Shown piece by piece: positions 51,100 through 61,700 of a stretch of DNA of 64,000 bases. Origin of the DNA: Endotrypanum monterogeii (taxonomy: Eukaryota; Euglenozoa; Kinetoplastea; Trypanosomatida; Trypanosomatidae); NCBI GenBank assembly GCA_000333855.2, contig CM007320.1, forward strand, positions 859,289 to 923,288, written 5' to 3'. The position numbers and the translations under genes are program-made. Within the stretch, counting starts at the first letter, position 1, and every line of letters starts with the position of its first letter. The notes below the pieces were generated by a model. The model was not told the origin of the DNA, did no database searches, and saw nothing but the letters and a program-made list of their open reading frames with translations.

Positions 51100-54000
51100 T
51101 TCCTTATATCATCCTTCCAAATTTCAGAGACTTCCCTAATTCAGTCCCGTTTTCTCCTGCGTTGTTGGCCATCACACACACACACAAACTATCAAATATA
51201 CATTTATACATCTATTGCTATCACAATTATTTCTTTTTTTTTCCTTTTTGCCTGTCTCTGAAAACGTTCTGACACGCGCACTTGCATACATCCACTATAA
51301 CAGCGCCTTGCATCGCTCGATCTCCCATCATCCTCTCCTCTTTGCCCTTTCCTTCTACCCCTCACGTCGTGCCATCTGTTCTTGCAAACACCAGAAAATA
51401 GGGCAAGGGCACGACACACGCAATAGTCGACTCACACACAAACGGAAGGTGCGTATTTCATTCCTCACACCATCCCCCACCCAAAAAAAAAAAGAGAAGT
51501 TGCTGAAACTGAGAGAGCTTTGTTCTCTTTCTTTCTCTGTGCATATTTTTATATACAAGTATACGCGCCACGACTAAGACGTAAAGCATCCGCGCATACA
51601 TAGATAACTATACATATATATATTCATTTGTTTCCTTGCCTCTTTTATATTCCTGCAATTTTTTATGTAGCACTTCCTCCTTGGTTCCATCCATCCATTC
51701 GTTCATTCATCTATCCTCTCCAGTCTCGCGCAAATACACACAGGGCCCCTCCCTCATCAAAAAATAAAAATAAAACGCGAACAGAGGATATAACAAAATC
51801 TCTCCACCGTCACCCACCTTCCGTCCCACCCTCCGTGAACGCTTCACCTTCCACCATATCCGCCCTTCTGTGCCTCATATTTCGTCTCTTTTTATTCGTT
51901 TTTCGCTTTCACAGTGAGGTGAAAAAAAAAAAATATCCTGTATGCTGACTTCTCTGTTTCCGAAAACTGACATATCAAACATCTTTGTACTACAACGCGG
52001 ATGTGAGAGGAGCGTTTTCGTTGACACCCAAATTTCTGAGCGTGGCTTCGCTATACATTTCTACTCCCTTTTGTGTTTGTGTGTGTCTTCATCAGATACA
52101 GACGAAAAGAGTTGGTGTATCGCAAAGCCTAGCAGAGGCGCTGTGGCGTGATTTCGTACGTTGACATTTTTTGTTTTCCGACACCTGCTCCCAAGTCTCT
52201 TCCAGCCTTTTCCCCTCTTTTCACGTGCCTCATCGCAGACTTCTTGTCCGCCGCATCGCCCCCTCCCCCTCCCTCTTTTCCCTTCCCTTTCACCCTTCTA
52301 CGCAGGGGCGGTGCGTGTCCTTGACAAATCGAGGCCACCATCGGAGGAAAATCGCTTGTTTGACACGAACAGAGATCTTCTGTCAACACCAGATAGGCGA
52401 GAACATCTGCTTGACTGCGTGTAGACAATAATAAACGCAGGTAGGGAAAAAAAGAGGGAAGTAATACGCTGGGGTGGGGTGTGTGTCGCTGCGGAGCATA
52501 GCTTTCCCACTCGGAAAAATAAAAGCTGAGTGGGTCGAGTGGAGTTGGACTTGTGATTTCATCACCCGCACTCAGTATCTTACATTTTTCTTTCGTTTTT
52601 TTTTTTGGTGGTGGGTATCCGTGCTCCGTTATCGTTGCAGTGAGCGATCGAGCGACACACAACAACAACAAAAAAAAACAAAAAAACGATCAATACGATT
52701 ACCACTGACTTCTTCCTTCGTTTTCTTTTTTGATTCGTGCTCCCTCCCCCTCTTCCTTTCTCCATCCAGAAGGACACACTTTTTCTTTTACATCTACTCT
52801 TTGTATCTCTTGTAGGGGGTTTCTGGCTATTTTCTCAGCTTCCCAGTTGCCCCCTTTCCATTCAGCACCCCAACACGTCTCCATCCTCCTCTTTGCCCTG
52901 GGAACCAACTCATACGAAAGATAATTAAAAAAAGAACAGCGAAGCAGAATAAACAAGATTGAAAAAAGAAAAATCGGGAACTCTTTGCAAGCAGCACGAA
53001 GGAAGAGACGTATCTTGGCGCCTGCTTTTTGAAGCTCACACGCTTCATCATCTCTCTTTTCGCCTCACCTCTGACCCAGTTCTTGGTGTACATCTTTGCT
53101 ATTTGTGCTCACCTGTGCGACCTTTTCTCTCTTTAAGTGCACTTGCGTTCATAGGTGTCGATTCTGTTCCCTGCCCCTTCGCACCTCGCCCACCCACCCC
53201 CCCTACCTCCTCCTCCTCCTCTTGTTTCTTTTTCTCCTTCCACATGTGATGCTTTGGGAAAGTGGGGGCATAAATCCTAAGAGGAAAGAAAAGACGAAAC
53301 AAAACAAAACCGCAAACTATTCACACAATACTATTTCCCTCCACATTTGTCGCTCTTTTTTTTTTTTTTCTCTCCGGCTCCCTCCCTCCTCTCCCCGTAT
53401 TTTCTCCTCTCCCCCTTAAACCACCATCATACCTTAGGTTGTATGGGCGCGATTTTTTTTTTGGGGGTTTGTTTTTTCTTTCTTTGAAGCCACTGTTTTG
53501 CTGCGTTGGTGCATTTTTTATCTTATTTTGAGTCACTTCACTTTTTTCTTTGTAGGGTAGTGGCAATCTCCCTTAACATTTCTGCGCCTCCACGCAGCCT
53601 CCCTCGTTTTCTACGCAGCTTCCATCTCCTCCTCCCCCCTTTTCTGCTGTTTTGCATAACCATCACTTATCCCTGTTTCACTTGCTCTCCCCTTTTCTCT
53701 TCCCCCCTCTCTCTGAGTTGGCGGGTGTGGTTTCTGGGCCACCCCCCCTTCTTTGCCCCGCACCTCTTCTCCTGTCGGGCTTGTGTGTGTGTGTGTGGGG
53801 GTCGTGTGTTTTCTTTTTTCCTCTTCCGTTTTCTGCAGCCCGTCTAGGAAGACCTTTTTTTTTCCCCCAAAAAACCACGCCTTCTTCCCAGGACCACTGT
53901 GTAGGAGAGAATAATAGAGGTCCTGAGAAGAAGAGGAAACACAAACACACAAACGCACGTTTTTTCTCGGGTGTATTTTCTTTCTTTCCTTCTTTTCCCC

Positions 54001-55145
54001 CCTTTCCTCTTGCCTTCGCATTAGTGCCGTCTGTTCTGATTAGCTTTTTTTTTTTTCCAGCTTCAGGTATTTTCTTCGGTGTTCTCAGTCTTTTTTTTTC
54101 TGTCACCGCCACCGCTCTCTCTCTCCCCCGATACTTCGGCATTTCTCCGCGTCTTCACCGTTTCTTTTTATCCGCAGTGTAGTCGTCGTCGTCGTTGTCG
54201 TCGTTGTCGTCGTTTGTGCCGGCACTTGTTTCTCCATCTCGTGTGGGTTGTTGACTCGCTCCTGTGCTGGCGTTGCTCACTTTGCTACTTCTGCCTCCCT
54301 TTTTTTCACGTTTTTTTTTTTGTTCTCGTACCTGTTGTCTTTTTCCTTTTTTTTTGATTGTTTCTGCTTGCTGCTGAACTGTCTCGCCTTGACCTACCCC
54401 TGCCTACCTGCCGTCTTTCTTTTTCTCCTCCCTCCTTTTGTGCCACGTGCACCATCAGCTTCTCTCACTGTCTATCGCGCTGCTTGCTCTTGACAACCCT
54501 CCTTTTTTTTTCTTGTGGTACACTTTCACGGTGACGGTGCAACCCGACATTTGTCACATCAATTCAAAAGTGTGCTTTGTGTGTCACTTGACTTCTGAAA
54601 TTATTTTTTTTCCCACTCCCCCCTTTTCACATTTCTGATTCTAGCTTGTGTGTGTGTGTGTGTGTTTATCATCTCTGCCTCTTTCTTTATCTATTTTTTT
54701 TTGTTGGTGTTTACTCGCGTAGAGGATCATCCAACTCTTGCCCTTTTTTGAGCGCGTCCGCGTGTCTCTGTTCTCCTTGACCCCCTAGCCTCCCACAATC
54801 AAACGAACACGTACACATTACTTCTCTCTATCCTGCTATTCTACCTACCCTCACTCTCTTCCTGATTTTTTTTTCTTGTGTGTGTGTGTGTGCAATCTCT
54901 TCGTGAATCAAATTTTTTAGTGCTCTTATTACTCGTCTACCCATCTGAACTGGTGTCGGTCTTCCGATCTTTTCTGTATCCCTGTCGCTGCTCTCGCTCT
55001 CCCTTCCTCCTCTCCTCCGCCCTCCTCGTCAAGTTGCTTCTTCTTTTTTTGGGGGAGCCGCCGCCCTTTCCCCCCCCCCCGCCCCGCAAAAGACTTTACC
55101 AGAAGACATATACATACGGTTGCATTTACACACGCATATATAGAC

Positions 55146-55170
55146 ATATATATATATATATATATATATA
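55146..55170. repeat. TA microsatellite upstream of the kinase gene
   Basis: Twelve uninterrupted TA pairs 92 bases before the start codon and upstream of the predicted acceptor. Similar TA tracts lie close before other starts at 3335, 14721, 21078, 23669 and 45197. Confidence 0.95.
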
Positions 55171-55204
55171 ATCGAATTCAAATCAACTTCGTATTTTGTG
55201 GTTG

Positions 55205-55236
55205 TTCCTTCCCCCCCCCCCCTCCTCCCACTTCAG
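55205..55236 (+). promoter_or_regulatory. Predicted spliced-leader acceptor for the NEK-like kinase
   Basis: A tract of C/T including 12 consecutive C ends in cttCAG, AG at 55235-55236. The start ATG follows 26 bases later with none between. Confidence 0.7.
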
Positions 55237-55262
55237 GCAGACAGGGGATCTCTAGCATCCGA

Positions 55263-56708
55263 ATGAAAATGCTGTCAGTCTTTACTGCCCCATCTGTGTA
55301 CCCGGATGACCCCGAAGTCTGTGCAGCGAGTGTGTACAATGTGCCCACCGAAGCTGCTGTGGCTAGTGGCAGAGGAACGGGCAAGTGTAACGGCGGGGAA
55401 AGTTTACATGGGTTGCGCAATCCCGCACTGCGGTCGGCGTGGAAGCATGCCTACTTCGCAGCGCATGGTGGGGTGCAGCTGCTTGTGAATTCCAGCTCTG
55501 TGCCACCAAGCTATCAGCTACGCGGCGAACTTGGCCGTGGCAGGTATGGCTGTGTATTCTTGGTGGAGGAGTCTGCACAGCACCATCTTCTGGCTGTGAA
55601 AGCTTCATACAACTCTGTGCAGGTGTCTTCTTCACGTGACCGGAAGAGGGGTCAGGCGAAGCGGCAGCAGCAGCCATCGAAGGATACCCGAGACTCTGCA
55701 GACGAGGCTACTTTCTCGCCTTACGTGCTGCCTGTCGAGGACCAGGGTGCAGCCCGCTTTTCACCTCAACGCTGGAACCTCAGCAACGAGGCCATGTGTC
55801 TTCAGGAATGCAACTCACCTTTTATTGTCCGCCTTGAGGGAGCCGACAAAGGGGATAACGGAGAGGATCTTCTGTTTATGGAGTACGTCGACGGCGGGGA
55901 TCTACGCCAGGAGATTCGGCGGCGTGTTGCTTCGGCCACGCCATTCACCGAGACGGAGGCGGTCTTTATTTTCTTACAGATCTGCATGGCGGTCGATCAT
56001 TTGCATCAGCTAAACATCCTTCATCATGACCTGAAACCAGAGAACATACTTCTCAGCAGCACAGGCATCATCAAGTTGGCTGACTTCGGGTTCGCAAAAA
56101 AATACACCGATCCGGTTCACCAGTGCGTAGCATCAACGGGGTGCGGTACACCATACTACCTTAGTCCAGAGGCTCTCCAAGGCGACCGATACTCACTGAA
56201 AAGTGAGATGTGGACCTTGGGTGTCATCCTTTACGAGCTTCTGGCGCTTAGTGGCCCTTTTGTTGCTGCAACGCGCTCTGAGCTGCGTTTTAAAATACAG
56301 AAATCCAACTACGCCTCTCTCCCTCTCCTCTACTCCCATGAGCTGCGCTCTGTTTGTTACCAGCTGCTCACCCTCGACCCTGAGCAGCGTCCTTCAACGA
56401 GTGACCTATTTCGCGACAATGAGTACCTGCGTGAAAAACTTGATGCACTGCGACGAATATCAGAGTGTTCCGTGAAGATGAGCACAGAGGACAAAGGCTT
56501 TACGTTTCACGCCATCAGCGCGGTGTTGCGTCGCAGGAAAGCGCCTTATCCTAAAGAAGCAGCCGCCGCCTCCGACATGGAATGGGGTGGCAACTGCAAG
56601 AGCAGTAGTTGGGAAGAGCTCAGCGCAACACCCAAAGGGATACAAAGGCAGCGAACAGAGAGGTCCGCTGCGATGATGCTCTTCTCACGAACCCATCGCG
56701 TTTACTGA
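55263..56708 (+). CDS. Ser/Thr protein kinase, NEK-like, with atypical catalytic loop
   Basis: The 481-residue product has a kinase domain at about 84-395. The Gly-rich loop is GELGRGRYGCV (88-98), the VAIK-type lysine is K113 and the alpha-C glutamate is probably E176. The catalytic loop is HHDLKPEN (254-261), DFG is at 274-276, and the activation-segment end is GCGTPYYLSPEA (293-304). The GTPYYLSPE segment and the following YELLALSGPF and LP-YS-ELR-V stretches resemble the NEK family, whose members act on centrosomes, basal bodies and flagella. Odd features: the HRD arginine is histidine, the conserved aspartate of the D-W-G motif is glutamate (SEMWTLG), and about 55 Ser/Gln/Arg-rich residues are inserted between the lysine and helix C. 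The catalytic aspartate, lysine and DFG remain, so activity is plausible. An ATG two codons downstream is an alternative start. Confidence 0.9.
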   Translation: MKMLSVFTAPSVYPDDPEVCAASVYNVPTEAAVASGRGTGKCNGGESLHGLRNPALRSAWKHAYFAAHGGVQLLVNSSSVPPSYQLRGELGRGRYGCVFLVEESAQHHLLAVKASYNSVQVSSSRDRKRGQAKRQQQPSKDTRDSADEATFSPYVLPVEDQGAARFSPQRWNLSNEAMCLQECNSPFIVRLEGADKGDNGEDLLFMEYVDGGDLRQEIRRRVASATPFTETEAVFIFLQICMAVDHLHQLNILHHDLKPENILLSSTGIIKLADFGFAKKYTDPVHQCVASTGCGTPYYLSPEALQGDRYSLKSEMWTLGVILYELLALSGPFVAATRSELRFKIQKSNYASLPLLYSHELRSVCYQLLTLDPEQRPSTSDLFRDNEYLREKLDALRRISECSVKMSTEDKGFTFHAISAVLRRRKAPYPKEAAAASDMEWGGNCKSSSWEELSATPKGIQRQRTERSAAMMLFSRTHRVY

Positions 56709-58078
56709 AAGGGAGGGAAAGGCAGAGTGAGGGTGGGCGATGCAGCGTTGATGTATTTTGTTGTTGTTGTTCATACTTTGTAGGAAAAGTTTTTTTGTTT
56801 GTTTGTCTGTTTGTTTGAAGGGGAGGAAGAGATGTGAGGGTGTTTGTGATCCTGTCGCTTGGAAGGTGACTGTGTGTGTATGCGTTGTCTTCTTGCCTCC
56901 CTCTCTTTCTCCTTTGTGATCGTTTACTTGGAGCACACTTCATGCTCCCCTCCCCACCAGGAATAATAATAAAAAAAAAGAGGGACTGAGGCTCGTAGCT
57001 GTCTTTGTATTTTCATGTATTATTACGTATTTATATTCCTGCTTCATTATGGGAGGGAGCTTTCAGCATACACTTGTATGAATACGTCTAGATGATTCGG
57101 TGCATCCGAGATGCACTACTAGATCAGTGCTTCGTCTGAGTTTTTTTTTTTTGAAGGAATTTCCTTCTATTATTTTGTTTTTTTATATTTTTGGAGGCGA
57201 GGAGATAGTTGTGGATGAGTGAGTGGTAGTTATCGGCTTTCTTCTGTTTTTCACCCTACAACGTTTTTTTTTTTTTTCGGTCTTCAGCGACTTCTCTTTC
57301 CTTTTTTCCTCAACTCGTATTTATCGTGTGGCGTGTGGAGGAAAAAAGAGTGAGAATCTCCAAGACAGAAGACGACCGTAGGAGAACCTTTTTACATTGT
57401 ACCGTTGTTCGATTATATCGTATCCAATTCCAGAATTCGTGCACGCGCGCATCCTTTTCGTTTCCCATTCACAGATACTTTTTGATTACACCAAAAATCA
57501 CACTGAAGAAGTGATTGATATATTTTGGATCCCATCTTTTTCTTTGTCCTCCCCCCTTCTCTCTTCCTTGCAATGCCCCTTTTCCCTCTGTCTCTTCCCT
57601 TTATCTATCCCTTCCTGCTTGTTTGTCGTAAGACCTACCCCTCCCTCCTTTTTTTTTCCCCGCAGGTGGGCTGCGGGGGGGGGGGGGATCAGCAGTTGTT
57701 GGCTTATTTTTTCTTCACATAGCTGAATGATTGCCGCCTTCTGTGTTTGGTTTGTGTCTTTTTATTCATATGTATATATACATATATTGGGATGCTCTTG
57801 TCAGATATGTTTTCATGCTTTTTAGGTTTCAGGCATTCGAGTGTGTCGCCTGAGTACCCTCTCTTGTGAGTGCACTTGCTTCGTGTTTTTGATGCATAAT
57901 TACGCTTTTTTTTTCGCTGCTAGCCATTTTTTTTTTTTTTTTATTGGAGGGATGTGTGTATGTGTGCTGTTGTACTTCTACTCTTTTTTGGTTCCCTCTC
58001 GAACCCCTCCTCCCTCCTCCCTCCTCCCTTATTCACTTCTGCACCCTGTGTCTTTTCCCGACCTTCTCTTTGTAACAT

Positions 58079-58119
<41 letters not shown>

Positions 58120-58765
58120 GGCCAGCAAAGGGTCCACATTTTACTTCTCCTCCATCCCCCACCTCCTATTGCTACTCTCACAAATCCGCGCATCGAACAT
58201 TTTTTTTTTTTTTGGTGCAATACCTCCATTTTCCTTTTCTTCTACTTACTCTCTCAACTTATTGATCTTTGGCAAGTACTCATGTACGCGGTTAGTGGTG
58301 TGCTTGGCTTCTCTCGACCTTCCATCCCCCCCCGCCAAAAAAAAAACTTTTTGCCCCCCAAAGCAGCGTATTTTTCTTTCACTTGTCGTGTTGTTTAAAG
58401 TTTTTATCTTCCCCCCCCCCCGATGCTTTTTTTATTTTTAATTCCTTTGGGATATCTTTTTTAAAGGCGTGCGCGCATGTTTATCGTGTATGTTTTTTGG
58501 GACACCCTCTTCTTTTTTTTTTCCCTTTCATCTTTAATTTCTTTATCATCCTCTCATAATTTTATATTTCTGTTGTTATTTGCGTATCAACTTACCATTC
58601 TTTGCCATCTTGCCTTCATCGTTCCTTTGCTCCTTCACCCTCTGACTCTGCTCTTTCTTCTTCTTCCCCCTTGTTCTCATCATTACGTGTGGTGCACACA
58701 CAAACACATACTAAATATACCATCTTTTTTTTTTTTGCTTCTTGCCTAGCTGGTATATATATATG

Positions 58766-58796
<31 letters not shown>

Positions 58797-61700
58797 TTCT
58801 CTGGAGTGTGTCACCGACCCCTCCCCCGTCCCCCCATTCCTCTCATCGTAGCCAGCACCTTTTTTTTTTGCTCTTTATGGTATCTGGACCCTACTTGTTT
58901 TATTTCCTTCCCACGCTGCCTTAATTTCTTGGTTTTGTTTCTGCTGAAATAAAGATGAGGGTATGCAAATCTTTCCTAAAAACATCCACGAGCTCCTTCG
59001 TTTTCTCTTCTGCCATAGCATCTCACTTGGTGCACACGAACCAACGGAGGAGAGCAGCGGTACACAAAGGACTCGGGCGATTCGTCGGAGGGCTGCCTTG
59101 AAGCATTATCGAGCGAGTCGTCGCGGAGGTGTACACCTTTCGGTTTATCTCTGAAGACAAAAATAAAATGCCTATCCGACAACAATGCATATCATCTCCT
59201 AGAAGAGTTCTTTTAAGTGACACCGACAGATTTGTTTTCTCCGAGGATGTGGCTTTTCACTTTTTTTTTTTTCACCGTAATAAAGAAAAAAAAAAAAGTA
59301 TATTTGACCGTGCCGAAGCACCCGATTTTGCGGTTCAGAGTGAAAGGCGACAAGAAAGAATGAAGGAATGACGCCTTTAGCGGTAACGTGGAGGTGGAGG
59401 TGGAGGTGGTGGGGGGGGGGGAGGGGTCCGAGGGCTGAGTACGAGATGGTGGCAATAAGCCAGAGAGAGACGTTGGTGGGCGGGAGAGGTAGTGTATCGT
59501 CCTATTCAGCGTATGTTTTACCCGCTCCCCTCACTGCAGTATATTTTATTGCTTGTTATCTCCATTCTGTTATGTTTCTCTGGTTTGCAGGGCATATGGC
59601 AGCTGCCCCCGCCCTACTCTCTTTCTTCTACATTTTCCTATTCGTGTCTTTTTTTATGATTCCTTTGTAAATGCTTGGGTGACAAATAAACTAGTTTTGA
59701 TATTATTTATATTATTGCAGTCTGCTTGTGTCCATATGGTGTGTTGTGTGGGGGTGAAGTGAGTAGGAAAGTGTGTAGGTGTTTGCACGTCACCTTAACT
59801 CGCCGCTTCCCCTTTTTTTATTTCGGTTGCCCCCCTCCCTTCTCATCTCCCTTTCCGGCTTTGACGTCCACCCCCGCTTTGCTTTTTTTTTTTTTCTTGC
59901 GTCGTTGAATCCACCAGGGTATCGTATGGGCCGCGTGCTTTTGTGCGTGCGTCTAAGCGGGGGTGGGGGTCATACCGAGTTGCTAGCGTACTGTTGTGAG
60001 TTAGCGGGTGAAGTAAGGGGATTGTATGCAATCATGTGCACCTGGAAATGATTGAGAATCAATGGATATTCCAAAGTTTTTACTACTAGTATTTTCTTTC
60101 CTTTTTTATATTTATATTTCGTTTGCTCCTCCCTCTCTGGAGTAGCGTGTTCTTTTATTTATTGAACGTTATTCTGTTTTCTTTCACCTCAGGTAGCCTC
60201 ATCAACATATTTTTCCTTGTAAGTGTCTATGTCGTGAATCTGTTGCGTATTTTTATAACCCACTTTCATGATGTATTCTCCCCCCCTCTCCTCCTCTCTT
60301 GTTTTCTGGGAGGGGGGAGGAGGGGACTTGATTTTGTTCCTACCGCAATTTGCTGCTGTGATTGATGTGCAGACGTTCTATTATCTCATATATATATATT
60401 AATACACCTAAATATGTCATAAACACACCTTGGGAGATTATTTGGTGGACTGAGCAACCCCCCCACCACCACTGCTTCATTCTGCCTTTAGCCCTTTACG
60501 ATCACCTGTTGAGTGTTGCACTGTTGCTTCTTTGGTTTCGGAGGATGGAGGTAAGCATGGAAGTGGGGGACTGGTAGATAGTGTTCTCTTGCCTTCCCCA
60601 TTTTTGTTCTCCGCCACATGATGAGCTGCGTTGTTATGACTCCTGTACGTGGTTTCCCCCCTCTCTCTCTCCGTCTCTAGCTCTTTGTCTGCTAACAGAT
60701 TGAATGTACGCCCACACCGTGAGGGGCTGTTCTTGTTTTGTTTCTCCGCGTTCATACAAAGAGAATGTGCCTCACGGAGACTAGCAAGCAGATAAATGAG
60801 GAAAGGCCGGTAAAGGTGGAGGAGGAAGTATTAGTGGCAAAAAAAAAACATTAATATAAATTGAACGTAAAATTGCAACATGGAAATAAAGATGGTGTGT
60901 GCAGTCGCTCTAGAATTTTTACTTTTCCATGGATTCCCGTCACTCGTCCCTTAGCCCTGACGAGACCTTCAGCCTTGCTCCCTAGAAATACACAAACAGA
61001 CAAACACGCACACACACACACACACGAGCGTCTCCACCACGCCAAAGGTCCGGCACAACACAGCGGAGGCGCTTAATTCAGAGATGAGCGAAAGTTGATA
61101 TCCTCATCTCTCTCTCTACGTGGTTCTTTTTTTTCCTTCCATCCTTTTTTTATTCTTGTCGATTTTCATCTGTGCATATGCATGAACATGGATGTCAATG
61201 TATGTGTCTGTGTGTGTGTGTGTGTGTGTGTGTTTTATTACCCTACCTCTGCCCTCTTTTCAGGCACAACCGTATGTTTTTTTTTTTTTAGCTTCTCTGT
61301 TCCTTCGCAATGGATGCTGCCTCTTCAAACCTCCGTGAGTGCTCTCGTCAAAACCTCAACTCCTTCCTCGTTTCTTTTATTAGCCCCCCCCCCCATCCCT
61401 CCCTCCTCGCTTATGCCACCTACAGATATACATAGCAAAGAAAGCGTTGATATGAAGTGAAGACGACACACATGTCATGGGAGGGGTGGAGTGGAGACGG
61501 TCTTCGTAGGAAGTGTGTGGGTAAATGAGGAAGTCCGTGTAGGAGGAAGAGGAATGAAATAGTAACAAGGGGGGGGGCGCGTCTACTTTTATCTGCCCGA
61601 GATGCACTCCATACTCGATGACTCATCGTTGCGCACATTGATGTTGATATGCACAGCCATGTTTGTATACGCCTGCATGTATGTCTCTGGATGCGCGCGT

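Larger units (their letters stand above)
48935..55262. other. 6.3-kb gene-free region upstream of the NEK-like kinase
   Basis: I see no convincing protein gene, tRNA or rRNA. Open frames here encode only T-rich-tract products (poly-Phe, Ser, Leu, Cys) or Arg/Lys mirror images. It contains CA/TG repeats (49189-49217, 49569-49606, 50011-50028, 51068-51099, 54646-54665), poly-T tracts and GTCGTC repeats (54182-54212). One stretch (about 50460-51000) has a balanced, non-repetitive composition unlike its surroundings and is noted as a finding. Confidence 0.6.

Noticed and set aside
51628..54357. Hydrophobic Phe/Ser/Leu-rich open frames of 90-176 codons
   Set aside because: They are translations of poly-pyrimidine tracts, lack GC-rich third positions and resemble no family.
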